A stretch of 64,000 bases of DNA from contig CAWJGF010000022.1 of assembly GCA_963842335.1 (NCBI GenBank), positions 35,142-99,141 on the forward strand, written 5' to 3'. Position numbers and translations under genes: made by a program. Under the pieces are notes generated by a model, which made no database searches, was not told where the DNA came from, and saw nothing but the letters and a program-made list of their open reading frames with translations. Source of the stretch: PALSA-600 sp963842335. Its GTDB lineage: Bacteria > Actinomycetota > Thermoleophilia > Gaiellales > Gaiellaceae. Every line of letters begins with the position of its first letter. Positions within the stretch are counted from its first letter, which is position 1. Of this stretch, positions 8,254-17,011 are shown in pieces.

Positions 8254-9072
8254 ATGGATGTCGAGGAGCTCGTCGAGGACAGTGCTGCGGACGGTAGTGC
8301 ACGCGATCTCGCGGGCGTCTATCGCTACTACGAGCTGGCGAAGCGAGCCGAATGGCAGGTGAAGGACCTCGCCTGGGGCGAGATACCCCCGACGCCCGAG
8401 TACCGGGGCTCGCCCCAGAAGCTTGCGCGTCGCCAGGACATCTGGCGGTCTGTAATCACCCAGCAGCTTCAGGCCGACGAGCTGGCCGTCGAGATGGCGA
8501 CGCAGCTCTTCGCGATCGCCCCCGACCATGAGGCGAAGCTCTACTACACGACGATGGTGCAGGACGAGTCGCGCCACACGGAGGCCTGGCTGAAGCTGAT
8601 CGACCAGGCGGGGGGCATGGGCGAGCGCGACCCCTATCTCGACCAACTGGCGCACATGACCCTCGACGCCGAGACCCTCGAGGAGAAGGTCTTTCTGATG
8701 CAAGTCTTCTACGAGCGGCTGATCATCCCGCGCTTCCGCATGATCGCCAGGTCGTCACGCGGCACGATTCTGGAGGATCTGTGTAATCGGCTGACCATCG
8801 ACGACGGCATTCACCACGGCGCCGGCATGGCGTACGAGCGGGTGCTCCTCGAGGGTGCCGGTAAGCGGGTCACGAACCGGCTGATCACGGCGGCGAATCG
8901 GATGCTGCCCCTGTTTGCCCAGCACACATTGTGGCGGCCGAAAGCGCGAGAGTTCATCGGCGGGCTGATGCGCGAGGCCGACATCCGCATGCTGAAGGAA
9001 GACCTCGAGCAGGGCATCCGTCTGGCCGAGTCGCTCGGCATCGACGTCAGCGACGTCGAGCTGCCGTACTAG
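8254..9072 (+). CDS. Ferritin-like diiron-carboxylate protein
   Basis: 272 residues, all-helical. Candidate iron ligands are Glu in LQADELAVE, the ExxH of VQDESRHTEAW, Glu in VFYERLIIPRF and Asp/His in IDDGIHHGAG, which together give the paired carboxylate/His pattern of R2-like oxidases and acyl-ACP desaturases. No signal peptide is seen, so it is cytosolic. Such proteins couple O2 to oxidation of a small substrate; this one is not close enough to ribonucleotide reductase R2, AurF or a desaturase to name the reaction. Apparently leaderless. Confidence 0.7.
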   Translation: MDVEELVEDSAADGSARDLAGVYRYYELAKRAEWQVKDLAWGEIPPTPEYRGSPQKLARRQDIWRSVITQQLQADELAVEMATQLFAIAPDHEAKLYYTTMVQDESRHTEAWLKLIDQAGGMGERDPYLDQLAHMTLDAETLEEKVFLMQVFYERLIIPRFRMIARSSRGTILEDLCNRLTIDDGIHHGAGMAYERVLLEGAGKRVTNRLITAANRMLPLFAQHTLWRPKAREFIGGLMREADIRMLKEDLEQGIRLAESLGIDVSDVELPY

Positions 9073-9111
9073 CTCCACTAACCGCGGCCCGCGCGGCGAG
9101 TCGAAGCAGGC

Positions 9112-9504
9112 ATGACCGCCAGCTTCCAGATCGAGCCGACGTCACCGCCTGAGCGGCCGTCGCACCTTGCTCTTGTCAAAGCGGCCCAGCCCTCCTTGGC
9201 CGCGCTCGCGGAGCTTCGCGCCCAGCTGGACGCACTCGTCGCGCCGCCCGCTGTGACCGAGCGGCGCGACGAGTGCCCAAACTCGACCTGCGTGCACCAC
9301 ACGAACCCGTGCGCGGCCTGCCGGGAGAGCTACTTCGACCGCCTGAGGCAGGCAGAGCTCGACCAGCAGCAGTTCGGGCGGCACGCGATCTCCGACGTGC
9401 GGCTGCTCCTGCCGGTCGTCGAGGCGCTCGTCGCGGCTGGGGGCGATGCGGCGCTCGCCGTTCTGCGCGCCGGGCTCGAATCGCGTAGCGCACGCTTCGC
9501 GTAG
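9112..9504 (+). CDS. Small protein with Cys/His cluster
   Basis: 130 residues, not recognised. Residues ~55-72 hold ECPNSTCVHHTNPCAACRE: four Cys and two His in 18 residues, a plausible structural zinc site. The flanks are helical and rich in Leu/Ala (LAALAELRAQLDALV; LLLPVVEALVAAGG). AAGCAGGC before the ATG is a weak Shine-Dalgarno. It sits alone between the diiron protein and the GFA protein on the same strand. Confidence 0.55.
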   Translation: MTASFQIEPTSPPERPSHLALVKAAQPSLAALAELRAQLDALVAPPAVTERRDECPNSTCVHHTNPCAACRESYFDRLRQAELDQQQFGRHAISDVRLLLPVVEALVAAGGDAALAVLRAGLESRSARFA

Positions 9505-9537
9505 TCGTCACCTAACCGCTCCCTGCTGCACGCTCGC

Positions 9538-9543
9538 TAAGCT
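9538..9543 (+). promoter_or_regulatory. -10 box TAAGCT of a leaderless gene
   Basis: TAAGCT precedes the ATG of the GFA gene by 8 nt; no Shine-Dalgarno is present. Confidence 0.4.
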
Positions 9544-9551
9544 CGTTTCAC

Positions 9552-9962
9552 ATGGAGCTTCCGCTCACCGGCGGCTGCCTCTGCGGCGGCGTTCGCTACG
9601 AGATCTCGCAGCCACTCGTCTCCGCGAGCTATTGCCATTGCACCCGCTGTCAGCGACGCACCGGGACCGCCGGTTCGGCGCAGGCGCGAACCGTTCCGGG
9701 CAGCCTGCGGATCCTCGCCGGCGCCGAGCTCGTCGGTGAGCACGTCCCGGACGGAGGCTGGCCGAAGTGCTTCTGCACCGCCTGCGGAGGCGCGCTCTGG
9801 AGTCGCGACCCGAACGACGAGGAAGCGAAGAGCGTCAGGCTCGGCACCATCGACGGCGACCCGGGCATCCGCCCTCAGTGGCACCAGTTCACCGCGTATG
9901 CGGCGGCGTGGGAGCCGCTCCCCGACGACGGCCTTCCGCGGTACCCCGAGGGCAAAAGGTAG
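9552..9962 (+). CDS. GFA family (glutathione-dependent formaldehyde-activating enzyme-like) protein
   Basis: 136 residues of the CENP-V/GFA fold. Zinc ligands are visible as GGCLCGGVRYEI near the N-terminus, SYCHCTRCQRRTG around residue 33 and CFCTACGGALW around 78, the full CxC / CxxC / CxxC set. Family members are zinc proteins annotated as formaldehyde-activating, though that activity is disputed for most. Cytosolic. The downstream dienelactone hydrolase gene begins 11 nt after the stop, so the two are probably one transcript. Confidence 0.85.
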   Translation: MELPLTGGCLCGGVRYEISQPLVSASYCHCTRCQRRTGTAGSAQARTVPGSLRILAGAELVGEHVPDGGWPKCFCTACGGALWSRDPNDEEAKSVRLGTIDGDPGIRPQWHQFTAYAAAWEPLPDDGLPRYPEGKR

Positions 9963-9973
9963 CGTCCAAAGAC

Positions 9974-10720
9974 GTGTGCTTCGACCTCGACAGCTCGCCG
10001 CCGATCGCCGTCATCGCCGGCGCAGCCGTCTCGCACGATGACCTCGTCCTGACTGCCGCCGACGGCAACGAGTTCGCGGCGTTCGTCGCGACGCCCGAGG
10101 AGCCGGCGACGACGGGCGTCGTGATTCTTCCCGACGTCCGGGGCCTCTACCACTTCTATGAGGAGCTCGCGCTGCGATTCGCAGAACGCGGGATCGCCGC
10201 GCTGGCTCTCGACTACTTCGGACGAACGGCCGGCGTCTCGAAGCGGGGCGATGAATTCGAGTACCCGCCGCACGTCGAGCAGCTCACCGATGACGCCACG
10301 CAGGCCGACACACGCGCGGCTGTCGAAAAGCTCCGCGCGCTCGGCTGCACGACCGTCTTCACGCTCGGGTGCTGCTTCGGCGGCCGGGCGTCGTGGGTCG
10401 CGGCCGCGTCGGGGCATGGTCTCGCCGGTGCGATCGGGTTCTACGGCTCGCCGACGCGTGAGCGCGGCGGTCCCAGCGTCGTGCAGCGAGCGGGGCAGAT
10501 CGCTTGCCCGATCCTCGCGCTACAAGCGGGAGACGATCAGGGCATCACCGCCGAGGACAACGCCGCGTTCGAGCAGGCGCTCACCGACGCCGGCGTCGAG
10601 CACGAGATCGTCACCTACCCCGGCGCGCCGCACAGCTTCTTCGATCGCAAGCAGGAAGAGTTCGCCGACGCGTCAGCCGACGCCTGGCGGCGCACGCTCG
10701 CGTTCATCGCAGCCCATTGA
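9974..10720 (+). CDS. Dienelactone hydrolase family protein
   Basis: 248 residues. The Cys nucleophile elbow LGCCFGGRAS, the acid in QAGDDQGI and His in GAPHSFFDR form the Cys-Asp-His triad of dienelactone hydrolases, and RGLYHFYEELALRFAERG is the usual family block after VVILPDVRG. GTG 9974 is the first plausible start after the GFA gene; an upstream open frame overlaps GFA and is not coding. It may hydrolyse enol-lactones or other carboxylic esters; the true substrate is unknown. Confidence 0.85.
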   Translation: MCFDLDSSPPIAVIAGAAVSHDDLVLTAADGNEFAAFVATPEEPATTGVVILPDVRGLYHFYEELALRFAERGIAALALDYFGRTAGVSKRGDEFEYPPHVEQLTDDATQADTRAAVEKLRALGCTTVFTLGCCFGGRASWVAAASGHGLAGAIGFYGSPTRERGGPSVVQRAGQIACPILALQAGDDQGITAEDNAAFEQALTDAGVEHEIVTYPGAPHSFFDRKQEEFADASADAWRRTLAFIAAH

Positions 10721-10741
10721 TCCGGCCGCATTGACCTGGCA

Positions 10742-12112
10742 ATGATCCTGGCGATCGACCAGGGCACGACCGGAACGACCTGCCTCGCCGTGGACGGTGA
10801 GCTGCACGTCCTGGGCCGCGGCTACCGAGAGCTCCCGCAGCATTTCCCGCGTCCCGGCTGGGTCGAGCACGACCCAGAGGAGATCTGGCAGAGCGTGCTC
10901 CACGCGGCGGAGGCCGCCCTGCAGGCCGCGGGCGCGCGACCGGCCGATCTGAGGACCGTTGCGATCACGAATCAGCGCGAGACGACGATGCTCTGGGATC
11001 GCGCGACGGGCACGCCGGTGGCGCCCGCAATCGTCTGGCAGGACCGGCGCACGGCAGACCGTTGCCGTGAGCTCGACGCCGGGCTGATCGCCAGCCGGAC
11101 AGGCCTTGTGCCCGACCCGTACTTCTCCGCGACGAAGCTCGAATGGCTGCTCGGCCGGCACCGGCGCAGCGGGCTTGCGTTCGGAACGGTCGACACGTGG
11201 TTGATCTGGAAACTGACCGGCGGAACGGTGCACGCAACCGACGTGACGAACGCATCACGCACGATGCTCACATCGCTCGCCACGCTCGACTGGGACGACG
11301 AGTTGCTGGCGCTCTTCGGGGTCGACCGCGAGCTGTTGCCCCGGGTCGTCGGCTCAGCCGAGGTCGTCGGCGAAGGCCGACTGCTCGGCGCTGCGGTGAC
11401 GATCCGTGGCGTGGCCGGAGACCAGCAGGCTGCGCTCTACGGCCAGGGGTGCCATCGTCCGGGCGAAGGAAAGACGACGTACGGCACCGGCAGCTTCGTC
11501 CTCGTCCACACGGGCGACGATGACTCGCCACCGCCGTCTGGCCTGCTGAAGACGGCCGCGGCGGACGGGTACGCACTCGAAGGCGCGGTGCTCGTGAGTG
11601 GCGCTGCGCTTCAGTGGCTTCGGGACGGCCTCGGTGTGCTCGCCGATGCGTCGGAAAGCGACGCACTCGCGCGCAGCGTCGATTCGACGGACGGTGTCGT
11701 CTTCGTGCCCGCGCTGACCGGGCTGGGGTCGCCGTGGTGGGACGCCGACGCGCGCGGGCTCGTCTCGGGCTTGACGCGCGGGACCACTCGCGCACACCTC
11801 GTCCGGGCCGCGCTCGAGGCGATCGCGCACCAGGTCGCGGACGTGGTCGAGGCGCTCCCGGAACGCCCGACCGTGCTGCGCGCCGACGGCGGCGCCACCG
11901 CCAACGCGTTCCTGATGCAGTTTCAGGCCGACCTGCTCGGTATCCCCGTCGAGGTTGCAGCCGAGCGCGAGACGACGGCGCTCGGCGCTGCCGCGTTGGC
12001 CGTGGGACACGGCGCGCGTGTGCCCGTCGGAGCCGTCTACGAGCCTCGGCTCGGGGCCGATCTGGTCGCTGCAGAGGCGCTCGGAGTGGCGCGCGGCGCT
12101 CGAACTGGCTAA
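10742..12112 (+). CDS. glpK: Glycerol kinase, FGGY family
   Basis: 456 residues, somewhat shorter than the usual ~500. ATP-binding loop DQGTTGTTCLAVD at the N-terminus, glycerol-site segments WVEHDPEEIW and TNQRETTMLWD, phosphate loop TYGTGSFVLV, and the C-terminal ADGGATANAFLMQFQADLLG are all GlpK-like. It phosphorylates glycerol to glycerol-3-phosphate for lipid synthesis or catabolism. No facilitator or glycerol-3-phosphate dehydrogenase is adjacent, so it stands alone here. The loss of ~40 residues is spread over loops; catalytic blocks are intact. Confidence 0.88.
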   Translation: MILAIDQGTTGTTCLAVDGELHVLGRGYRELPQHFPRPGWVEHDPEEIWQSVLHAAEAALQAAGARPADLRTVAITNQRETTMLWDRATGTPVAPAIVWQDRRTADRCRELDAGLIASRTGLVPDPYFSATKLEWLLGRHRRSGLAFGTVDTWLIWKLTGGTVHATDVTNASRTMLTSLATLDWDDELLALFGVDRELLPRVVGSAEVVGEGRLLGAAVTIRGVAGDQQAALYGQGCHRPGEGKTTYGTGSFVLVHTGDDDSPPPSGLLKTAAADGYALEGAVLVSGAALQWLRDGLGVLADASESDALARSVDSTDGVVFVPALTGLGSPWWDADARGLVSGLTRGTTRAHLVRAALEAIAHQVADVVEALPERPTVLRADGGATANAFLMQFQADLLGIPVEVAAERETTALGAAALAVGHGARVPVGAVYEPRLGADLVAAEALGVARGARTG

Positions 12113-12204
12113 AACCGGTCCAGCTCCTTAACCAGAACTCCAAGCGCACTCTTAGGAATCGGGTGCATTCTTCGGGGAAATCCGCGAGCGAGGGAGGCGT
12201 GAGA

Positions 12205-13191
12205 GTGGAAGACGTCGGTGGAAAGCTCGAGCAAGCGCTGTTCGAGATTCGGCGAGTCATCGCCGGCCAGGAAGGAATGCTCGAGCGGGTGCTCGTCTGC
12301 TTGCTCTCGGGCGGTCATCTGCTGATCGAAGGCGTGCCCGGTCTCGCGAAGACCCTCACCATCAAGACGACGGCGGCCGTGCTGGGCGGCGAGTTCAAGC
12401 GCGTGCAGTTCACGCCGGACCTCGTGCCCTCGGACCTCGTCGGTACGCGCGTGTATCGCCCCGACCGGACCGAGTTCGAGACAGAGCTCGGCCCTGTCTT
12501 CTGCAACTTCCTGCTCGCCGACGAGATCAACCGCGCGCCTGCGAAGGTCCAGTCGGCGCTGCTCGAAGTGATGCAGGAGCAACAGGTGACGATCGGCCAC
12601 ACGAGCTATCAGGTGCCGAAGCCGTTCCTCGTGCTCGCAACCCAGAACCCGATCGAGTCCGAGGGGACGTACCCTCTCCCGGAGGCGCAGGTCGACCGGT
12701 TCATGCTGAAGGTGCTCGTGGACTACCCGTCGCACGACGAGGAGCTGACGGTCGTCTCGCGCTCGCTCGAAGATGCGCCCACGCTCGAGCAGGTTCTGTC
12801 ACTCGACGAGCTGAAGGAGCTTCAGACCCGTGCTGCGCAGATCTATGTCGACCCGGCCCTGATCAGCTGGGCCGTCGATGTGGCGACGGCAACCCGGTCG
12901 CCGCGGGCTCACGGCCTGGGGGAGATCGCCGATTACATCGCGTTCGGAGCAAGCCCGCGTGGGCCGATCAGCCTGGTGTCGGCCGGGCGCGCGTTGGCGT
13001 TGATCCGCGGACGTGACTACGTCACGCCCGGTGATCTGGAGACGCTCGTCCGCGATGCGTTCCGCCACCGGCTCGTGCTCTCGTATCGCGCGCTCGCCGA
13101 GGAGGTGGCGTCGGACACGATTCTCGACACGGTGCTCGCGTCCGTACCTGCTCCGCAGATCGATCTCGGCCGGACGCACGCCGCGGCGTGA
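12205..13191 (+). CDS. MoxR family AAA+ ATPase
   Basis: 328 residues. Walker A GVPGLAKT, Walker B LLADEINRAPAKVQ, sensor 1 LATQNPIE and the lid with YPLPEAQVDRF are canonical MoxR. The start GTG 12205 is chosen because GGGAGG (12192-12197) is 7 nt upstream; longer frames run through glpK. MoxR proteins act as chaperone-like ATPases that mature VWA-domain partners and metalloenzymes. Here it heads a five-gene unit with DUF58 and two VWA genes, each joined by a 4-nt overlap. A possible promoter (TTAACC..TAGGAA) lies in the 92-nt gap after glpK. Confidence 0.93.
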   Translation: MEDVGGKLEQALFEIRRVIAGQEGMLERVLVCLLSGGHLLIEGVPGLAKTLTIKTTAAVLGGEFKRVQFTPDLVPSDLVGTRVYRPDRTEFETELGPVFCNFLLADEINRAPAKVQSALLEVMQEQQVTIGHTSYQVPKPFLVLATQNPIESEGTYPLPEAQVDRFMLKVLVDYPSHDEELTVVSRSLEDAPTLEQVLSLDELKELQTRAAQIYVDPALISWAVDVATATRSPRAHGLGEIADYIAFGASPRGPISLVSAGRALALIRGRDYVTPGDLETLVRDAFRHRLVLSYRALAEEVASDTILDTVLASVPAPQIDLGRTHAAA

Positions 13192-14114
13192 CCTCGACCG
13201 CCGCCGACCCGCTCGCACCGAACCGGACGCCCGCGGCGCCAGGCCCCGGGCCGCTCTCGTCGGCGTCACTGCGCGCGCTCGAGCTCTCGGTCGGGCGCCG
13301 GGTCGACGGTTTGCTGGCGGGCGACTATCGCTCAGCGTTCGCCGGCGTCGGCAGCGAGTTGTGGCAGGTGCGCCCGTACGAGCCCGGCGACGACGTGCGC
13401 CGGATCGAGTGGAACGTCACGGCCCGCACGGGAGAGACGCACGTGCGGGTCGAGCTCGCCGAGCGCGTGCTCGTGACGTGGCTCGTGCTGGACGCGTCGG
13501 CGTCGATGGCGTTCGGTACCGGCGACCGCCGGAAGGCCGACGTCGCCGAGGGGGTCGCCGTCGCGGTCGGATACGCGGCGACGCGACGCGGCAACCGCCT
13601 CGGCACGGTCGCGTTCGGTATGGAGCAGACGATCGAGCGTCCTCGCCAGGGCCGCCGCGCACTGCTCGACACGCTGCACCTGCTGCGTGAGCTTCCTCCT
13701 GGCGGGACAGGCAAGCTGAGCGACGCGCTCGAGCTCACCGACCGCGTCGCCCGCCAGCGGGCGCTCATCGTCGTCGTGTCCGATTTCCGCGGGTCGCCCG
13801 ATTGGCGAGCGCCGCTGCTCCGGCTTGCCGGACGACACGCGGTGCTTGCAGTGGAGGTACGAGATCCGCGCGAGCAGGAGCTCGCCGATGTCGGCGAGCT
13901 GCGCCTCGTCGACCCAGAGACGGGACGACAGCTGCGCGTCGACACGGGCGACCGACGGCTGCGCGAGCGCTTCGCCGCTGCCGCGACGGAGGAACGCCGG
14001 GCGCTGGTCGCGTCCCTGAGCTCCGCCGGCGTGCGGCATGTCGCCCTCTCGACCGACGGCGACTGGTTGCATCCACTCACTGCGTTCCTGCGGCGGGGGC
14101 ACCGCATCAGATGA
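13188..14114 (+). CDS. DUF58 domain protein (VWA-like)
   Basis: 308 residues. The DUF58 hallmark YEPGDDVRRIEWNVTART is at ~60-80, followed by a VWA-type Rossmann core with LVLDASASMAFG as a MIDAS-like motif (DxSxS). No membrane segment. GTG start overlaps the moxR stop (GTGA) and its TGA overlaps the next ATG, so translation is coupled. In known MoxR operons, DUF58 proteins are the direct partner of MoxR; the client process is not known here. Confidence 0.9.
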   Translation: MTSTAADPLAPNRTPAAPGPGPLSSASLRALELSVGRRVDGLLAGDYRSAFAGVGSELWQVRPYEPGDDVRRIEWNVTARTGETHVRVELAERVLVTWLVLDASASMAFGTGDRRKADVAEGVAVAVGYAATRRGNRLGTVAFGMEQTIERPRQGRRALLDTLHLLRELPPGGTGKLSDALELTDRVARQRALIVVVSDFRGSPDWRAPLLRLAGRHAVLAVEVRDPREQELADVGELRLVDPETGRQLRVDTGDRRLRERFAAAATEERRALVASLSSAGVRHVALSTDGDWLHPLTAFLRRGHRIR

Positions 14115-15079
14115 GCTTCGAGGCGCCGATTCTGCTGCTCTCGCTGTTCGCGTTGCCGGTAGCGGTCGCCGCGTATCTGTGGTTCGACCGCCAGCACGAC
14201 CGGCGCGCCTCGGCCTGGGCCGCCCCTGCCTTGCTGCCGAACATGATCAAGCGGCCGCCGGCCTGGCGGCGGCACCTGCCGACGGCGCTCCTGCTCGCCG
14301 GTGTCGCCCTTCTCCTGGTCGGCTTCGCGCGCCCGCACGCGACCTTCAGCGTCAAGCGGGACGAGGCGACACTGGTGGTCGTGCTCGACGTCTCGGGATC
14401 GATGGCGGCGAACGACACGCATCCGACCCGTCTCGCGGCCGCCCGCGCCGCTGCCGAGCGGCTGGTCGACGGCCTTCCGAGCGGCTATCAGATGGCGATT
14501 GTCACGTTCTCCGACCACGCATCGGTCGTCTCGCCTCCGACCCGTGACACGACGCGGCTCCGCTACGTGCTCGAGCATGCGCAATCGGGGCCGCAGGGCA
14601 CGGCTCTCGCAGCTGCGGTCTCGCGCGCGGTCGACGTCGCCGTCTCCGTGCATTCTTCGACCCGTGGAAAACTCGTGCCAGGACAGATCGTCCTGTTCTC
14701 GGACGGCGGACAGACCTCGGGACGAACGACGCCTCAGCAAGCGGGTGCGCAGGCAGCGAAGGCGCATGTGCCGGTGACCGCCGTCTCTGTCGGAACACCC
14801 GACGGGGTCGTCTCGCAGCCGCTGAAAGGCGGCTTCACGGAGCGCTTCCAGGTGCCGGTGAAGCCCGCCGCGCTGCAGACGATCTCGCGTGCGAGCGGCG
14901 GCCACTTCGTCGCGGGTCCCCAGTCCCTCGACGTGTCCGCGACCTACGCGAGCCTCAAGGAGCGCGCAGGCCATAAGCAGAAGGCGGTCGAGGTGACCTC
15001 GGCGGTGGCCGGCGGCGCACTCGTGTTCATGGTCGCCGGAGGCCTGCTGTCGGGTCTCTGGTTCAGGAGGCTCACATGA
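14111..15079 (+). CDS. Membrane-anchored VWA-domain protein, BatA-like
   Basis: 322 residues. Starts MSFEAPILLLSLFALPV: two N-terminal membrane helices (residues ~5-25 and ~57-75) flank a short cytosolic loop, then an extracytoplasmic or cytosolic VWA domain with a full MIDAS (VVLDVSGSM, then Thr and Asp ligands), and a third helix near the C-terminus (VAGGALVFMVAGGLLSGLWF). This is the BatA/BatB layout. Coupled by ATGA overlaps on both sides. Paralogue of the gene at 15756. Confidence 0.88.
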   Translation: MSFEAPILLLSLFALPVAVAAYLWFDRQHDRRASAWAAPALLPNMIKRPPAWRRHLPTALLLAGVALLLVGFARPHATFSVKRDEATLVVVLDVSGSMAANDTHPTRLAAARAAAERLVDGLPSGYQMAIVTFSDHASVVSPPTRDTTRLRYVLEHAQSGPQGTALAAAVSRAVDVAVSVHSSTRGKLVPGQIVLFSDGGQTSGRTTPQQAGAQAAKAHVPVTAVSVGTPDGVVSQPLKGGFTERFQVPVKPAALQTISRASGGHFVAGPQSLDVSATYASLKERAGHKQKAVEVTSAVAGGALVFMVAGGLLSGLWFRRLT

Positions 15080-15759
15080 AGATCCTCGGAATCGCCTTCG
15101 TAGCGGCGCTCGCATTCGCGGCCGTGCAGGCCCCGGTGGGAGGCGCCACGGGCGAATGTCGCGGGATCACCGCGTGCATTCGCGTCCCGGGACCGTGGGT
15201 GGTGGTGCCGCCGCACGGGACTGCCGACTACCTCCTTACCTGCCCTGGTGGCCGGAGCGTCGTCGGGGGTCTCGATGCACAGGCGACCTCTCGCGCCGTC
15301 CGAGTCAGTTTCGTCGGTCGCCTCGGCGCACCTGTTCAGCCCGGTGTGACCACGACGCGGTACGCGCTCTTCCATGCCGTCTCCACGGTCGGAAAGGTGC
15401 AGGCGTTCCAGCCGCTGCTCGGCTGCGTCCCGACCCAGGGCGGCGGCGGGCGATCGACGGTCTCGGCACGCGTGACGCCGGTCGGCCCGTCACTCGAGCT
15501 TCGGTCGCGCATCGTGGTGATCGGGCCGGGCGAAGCGCGGTTTGCACGAGTCGCGTGCCAGCCGGACGAGAAGCTCGTCGGCTCGTGGCATGCGGTTGCG
15601 TTCCGCACCAAGCAGCCGCCACAGCTCGCCGATGCCGCCCGCGTCCGGGCATCGAGCGTCGTAGTCGGCAAGAAGGTCGTCGTCACCGCGGCAGCGAGTG
15701 ACGGTCTCTCGATCGACGTGCACGCGATCGTCCAGGTCGGAGCGGAGTGCGCGCCGTGA
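15076..15759 (+). CDS. Secreted protein of unknown function inside the MoxR operon
   Basis: 227 residues. A signal peptide (MKILGIAFVAALAFAAVQA) precedes a Cys-containing, beta-rich domain without any family I recognise; Cys pairs at CRGITAC and in LTCPGG, LLGCVP, VACQPD and GAECAP suggest disulfides outside the cytoplasm. It is inserted between the two VWA genes with 4-nt overlaps at both ends, so it is very probably part of the same machine, for instance an exported client or ligand of the VWA domains. That role is inference. Confidence 0.65.
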   Translation: MKILGIAFVAALAFAAVQAPVGGATGECRGITACIRVPGPWVVVPPHGTADYLLTCPGGRSVVGGLDAQATSRAVRVSFVGRLGAPVQPGVTTTRYALFHAVSTVGKVQAFQPLLGCVPTQGGGGRSTVSARVTPVGPSLELRSRIVVIGPGEARFARVACQPDEKLVGSWHAVAFRTKQPPQLADAARVRASSVVVGKKVVVTAAASDGLSIDVHAIVQVGAECAP

Positions 15760-16748
15760 GCTTCGGTTCGCCGTACCTGCTCCTCCTGCTGCTGATTGTC
15801 CCTGCAGCGGCCGTGCTCGCAGTCTGGTTCGACCGGCGGCGTTCGGGCTACGCGGTCGCCTTCACGAACCTCGAGCTACTCGCCGCTGTGGCGCCGAAGC
15901 GTCGCCCGCTGTGGCGCTGGCTGCCCCTGGCGCTCTTCTTGCTGGCGCTCGCGTTTGCGTCGACCGCGGTCGCGCGGCCGCGGGCGAGTATCTCGAAGCC
16001 GGCCGACCAGGCGACCGTCGTCTTGCTCGTCGACGTGTCGGGCTCGATGCGCGCCGCCGACGTGAAGCCGTCGCGCCTCGGCGCCGCACAGGAGGCGATG
16101 CAGAAGTTCATCGCGCGGGTGCCGAAGCGCGTGAAGGTCGGCCTCGTCTCGTTCAGCACCGGGCCGAACGAGTTGGTGATCCCGACTACCGATCGCGCCG
16201 TCCTCGGCGAGGGCATCGACCTGCTCTCGCCCGAGGCCGGGACCGCGATCGGTGACGGGCTCGCGCTCGCGGTGCAGGTTGCCAAGCAGTCGGTTGGCGC
16301 GGCGCCTCGCGGTCGCGACGGCAAGCGGGCCGCCGCGATCATCTTGCTCTCGGACGGCGCGCAGACGCGTGGCACGCTCGCGCCGTTGCAGGGAGCCGAC
16401 CGCGCTCGTGATGCCGGGATCCGGGTCTACACCGTCGCCCTCGGAACCGACCACGGGTCGCTCGGGATCGGCCCGTTCGGCGGCTACGGACTCGGCGGTG
16501 GCTTCGGGCGGCGCTTCCCGGTGCGGCCCGACCCGGTCACGCTTGCGGCGATCTCGCGCGAGACCGGTGGCAAGACCTACCGCGCCGAATCGGCCCAGAA
16601 GGTGAACGACGTCTACAAACAACTCGGGTCGAGCGTCGTCAGCCGTCATGCGACCCGTGAGATCTCGTCGTGGTTCGTCGGCATTGCCGCGCTCTTGCTC
16701 CTGACCTCCCTCGGCGCGGCGCGCCTCACCGGCGAACGATTGCCTTAG
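15756..16748 (+). CDS. Membrane-anchored VWA-domain protein, BatA-like, second copy
   Basis: 330 residues. GTG 15756 overlaps the upstream stop (GTGA) and yields an N-terminus (SFGSPYLLLLLLIVPAAAV) matching the paralogue at 14111, which supports this start over an in-frame GTG 9 nt earlier. Layout: two N-terminal helices, VWA domain with MIDAS LLVDVSGSM and ILLSDGAQT, a Gly-rich loop (GPFGGYGLGGGFGRR) unlike the paralogue, and one C-terminal helix. Last gene of the MoxR unit. Confidence 0.88.
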   Translation: MSFGSPYLLLLLLIVPAAAVLAVWFDRRRSGYAVAFTNLELLAAVAPKRRPLWRWLPLALFLLALAFASTAVARPRASISKPADQATVVLLVDVSGSMRAADVKPSRLGAAQEAMQKFIARVPKRVKVGLVSFSTGPNELVIPTTDRAVLGEGIDLLSPEAGTAIGDGLALAVQVAKQSVGAAPRGRDGKRAAAIILLSDGAQTRGTLAPLQGADRARDAGIRVYTVALGTDHGSLGIGPFGGYGLGGGFGRRFPVRPDPVTLAAISRETGGKTYRAESAQKVNDVYKQLGSSVVSRHATREISSWFVGIAALLLLTSLGAARLTGERLP

Positions 16749-16756
16749 TGGGCGGC

Positions 16757-16762
16757 TACCAT
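16757..16762 (+). promoter_or_regulatory. -10 box TACCAT of a leaderless gene
   Basis: TACCAT ends 7 nt before the ATG of the next small gene; no Shine-Dalgarno. Confidence 0.4.
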
Positions 16763-16769
16763 TCCGCCG

Positions 16770-16976
16770 ATGAGCAACCCACTGACGACTCCGGGCACGA
16801 AGCACGATCCGTGGGCCGGCAATGATGGCTTCGGGTTCGAGGAGTCCGAGCACATCGTGAGCGACGACGACGCCGATACCGCGCTCTGCGGGATCGATCA
16901 GACCGGCGTCCCGTGGGATCAAGGCTTCCCTGTCTGCCAGGCCTGCTTGGCCGTGGCGCAGGGCCGCATGAGCTGA
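16770..16976 (+). CDS. Small CxxC protein, possible zinc ribbon
   Basis: 68 residues. TALCGIDQTGVPWDQGFPVC and QAC place three Cys around a conserved-looking Trp/Gly/Pro patch, reminiscent of short actinobacterial DUF3039-like proteins (LCG...PVCxxC), though the match is weak. The N-terminal half is acidic. Cytosolic; not recognised beyond that. ATG is preceded by a leaderless-type -10. Confidence 0.55.
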   Translation: MSNPLTTPGTKHDPWAGNDGFGFEESEHIVSDDDADTALCGIDQTGVPWDQGFPVCQACLAVAQGRMS

Positions 16977-16985
16977 GTCAGCCGC

Positions 16986-17006
16986 GCGCGGCCGTCAGGG
17001 CCGCGC
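16986..17006. terminator. Hairpin between convergent genes
   Basis: GCGCGGCC and GGCCGCGC form a perfect 8-bp stem with a 5-nt loop in the gap between the small CxxC gene and msrA. No T tract. Confidence 0.5.
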
Positions 17007-17011
17007 AGCCA

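Noticed and set aside
13325..15115. Long open frame on the minus strand across DUF58 and VWA genes
   Set aside because: Arg/Glu-rich composition typical of antisense frames in GC-rich DNA; the plus strand carries clear domains with coupled starts.
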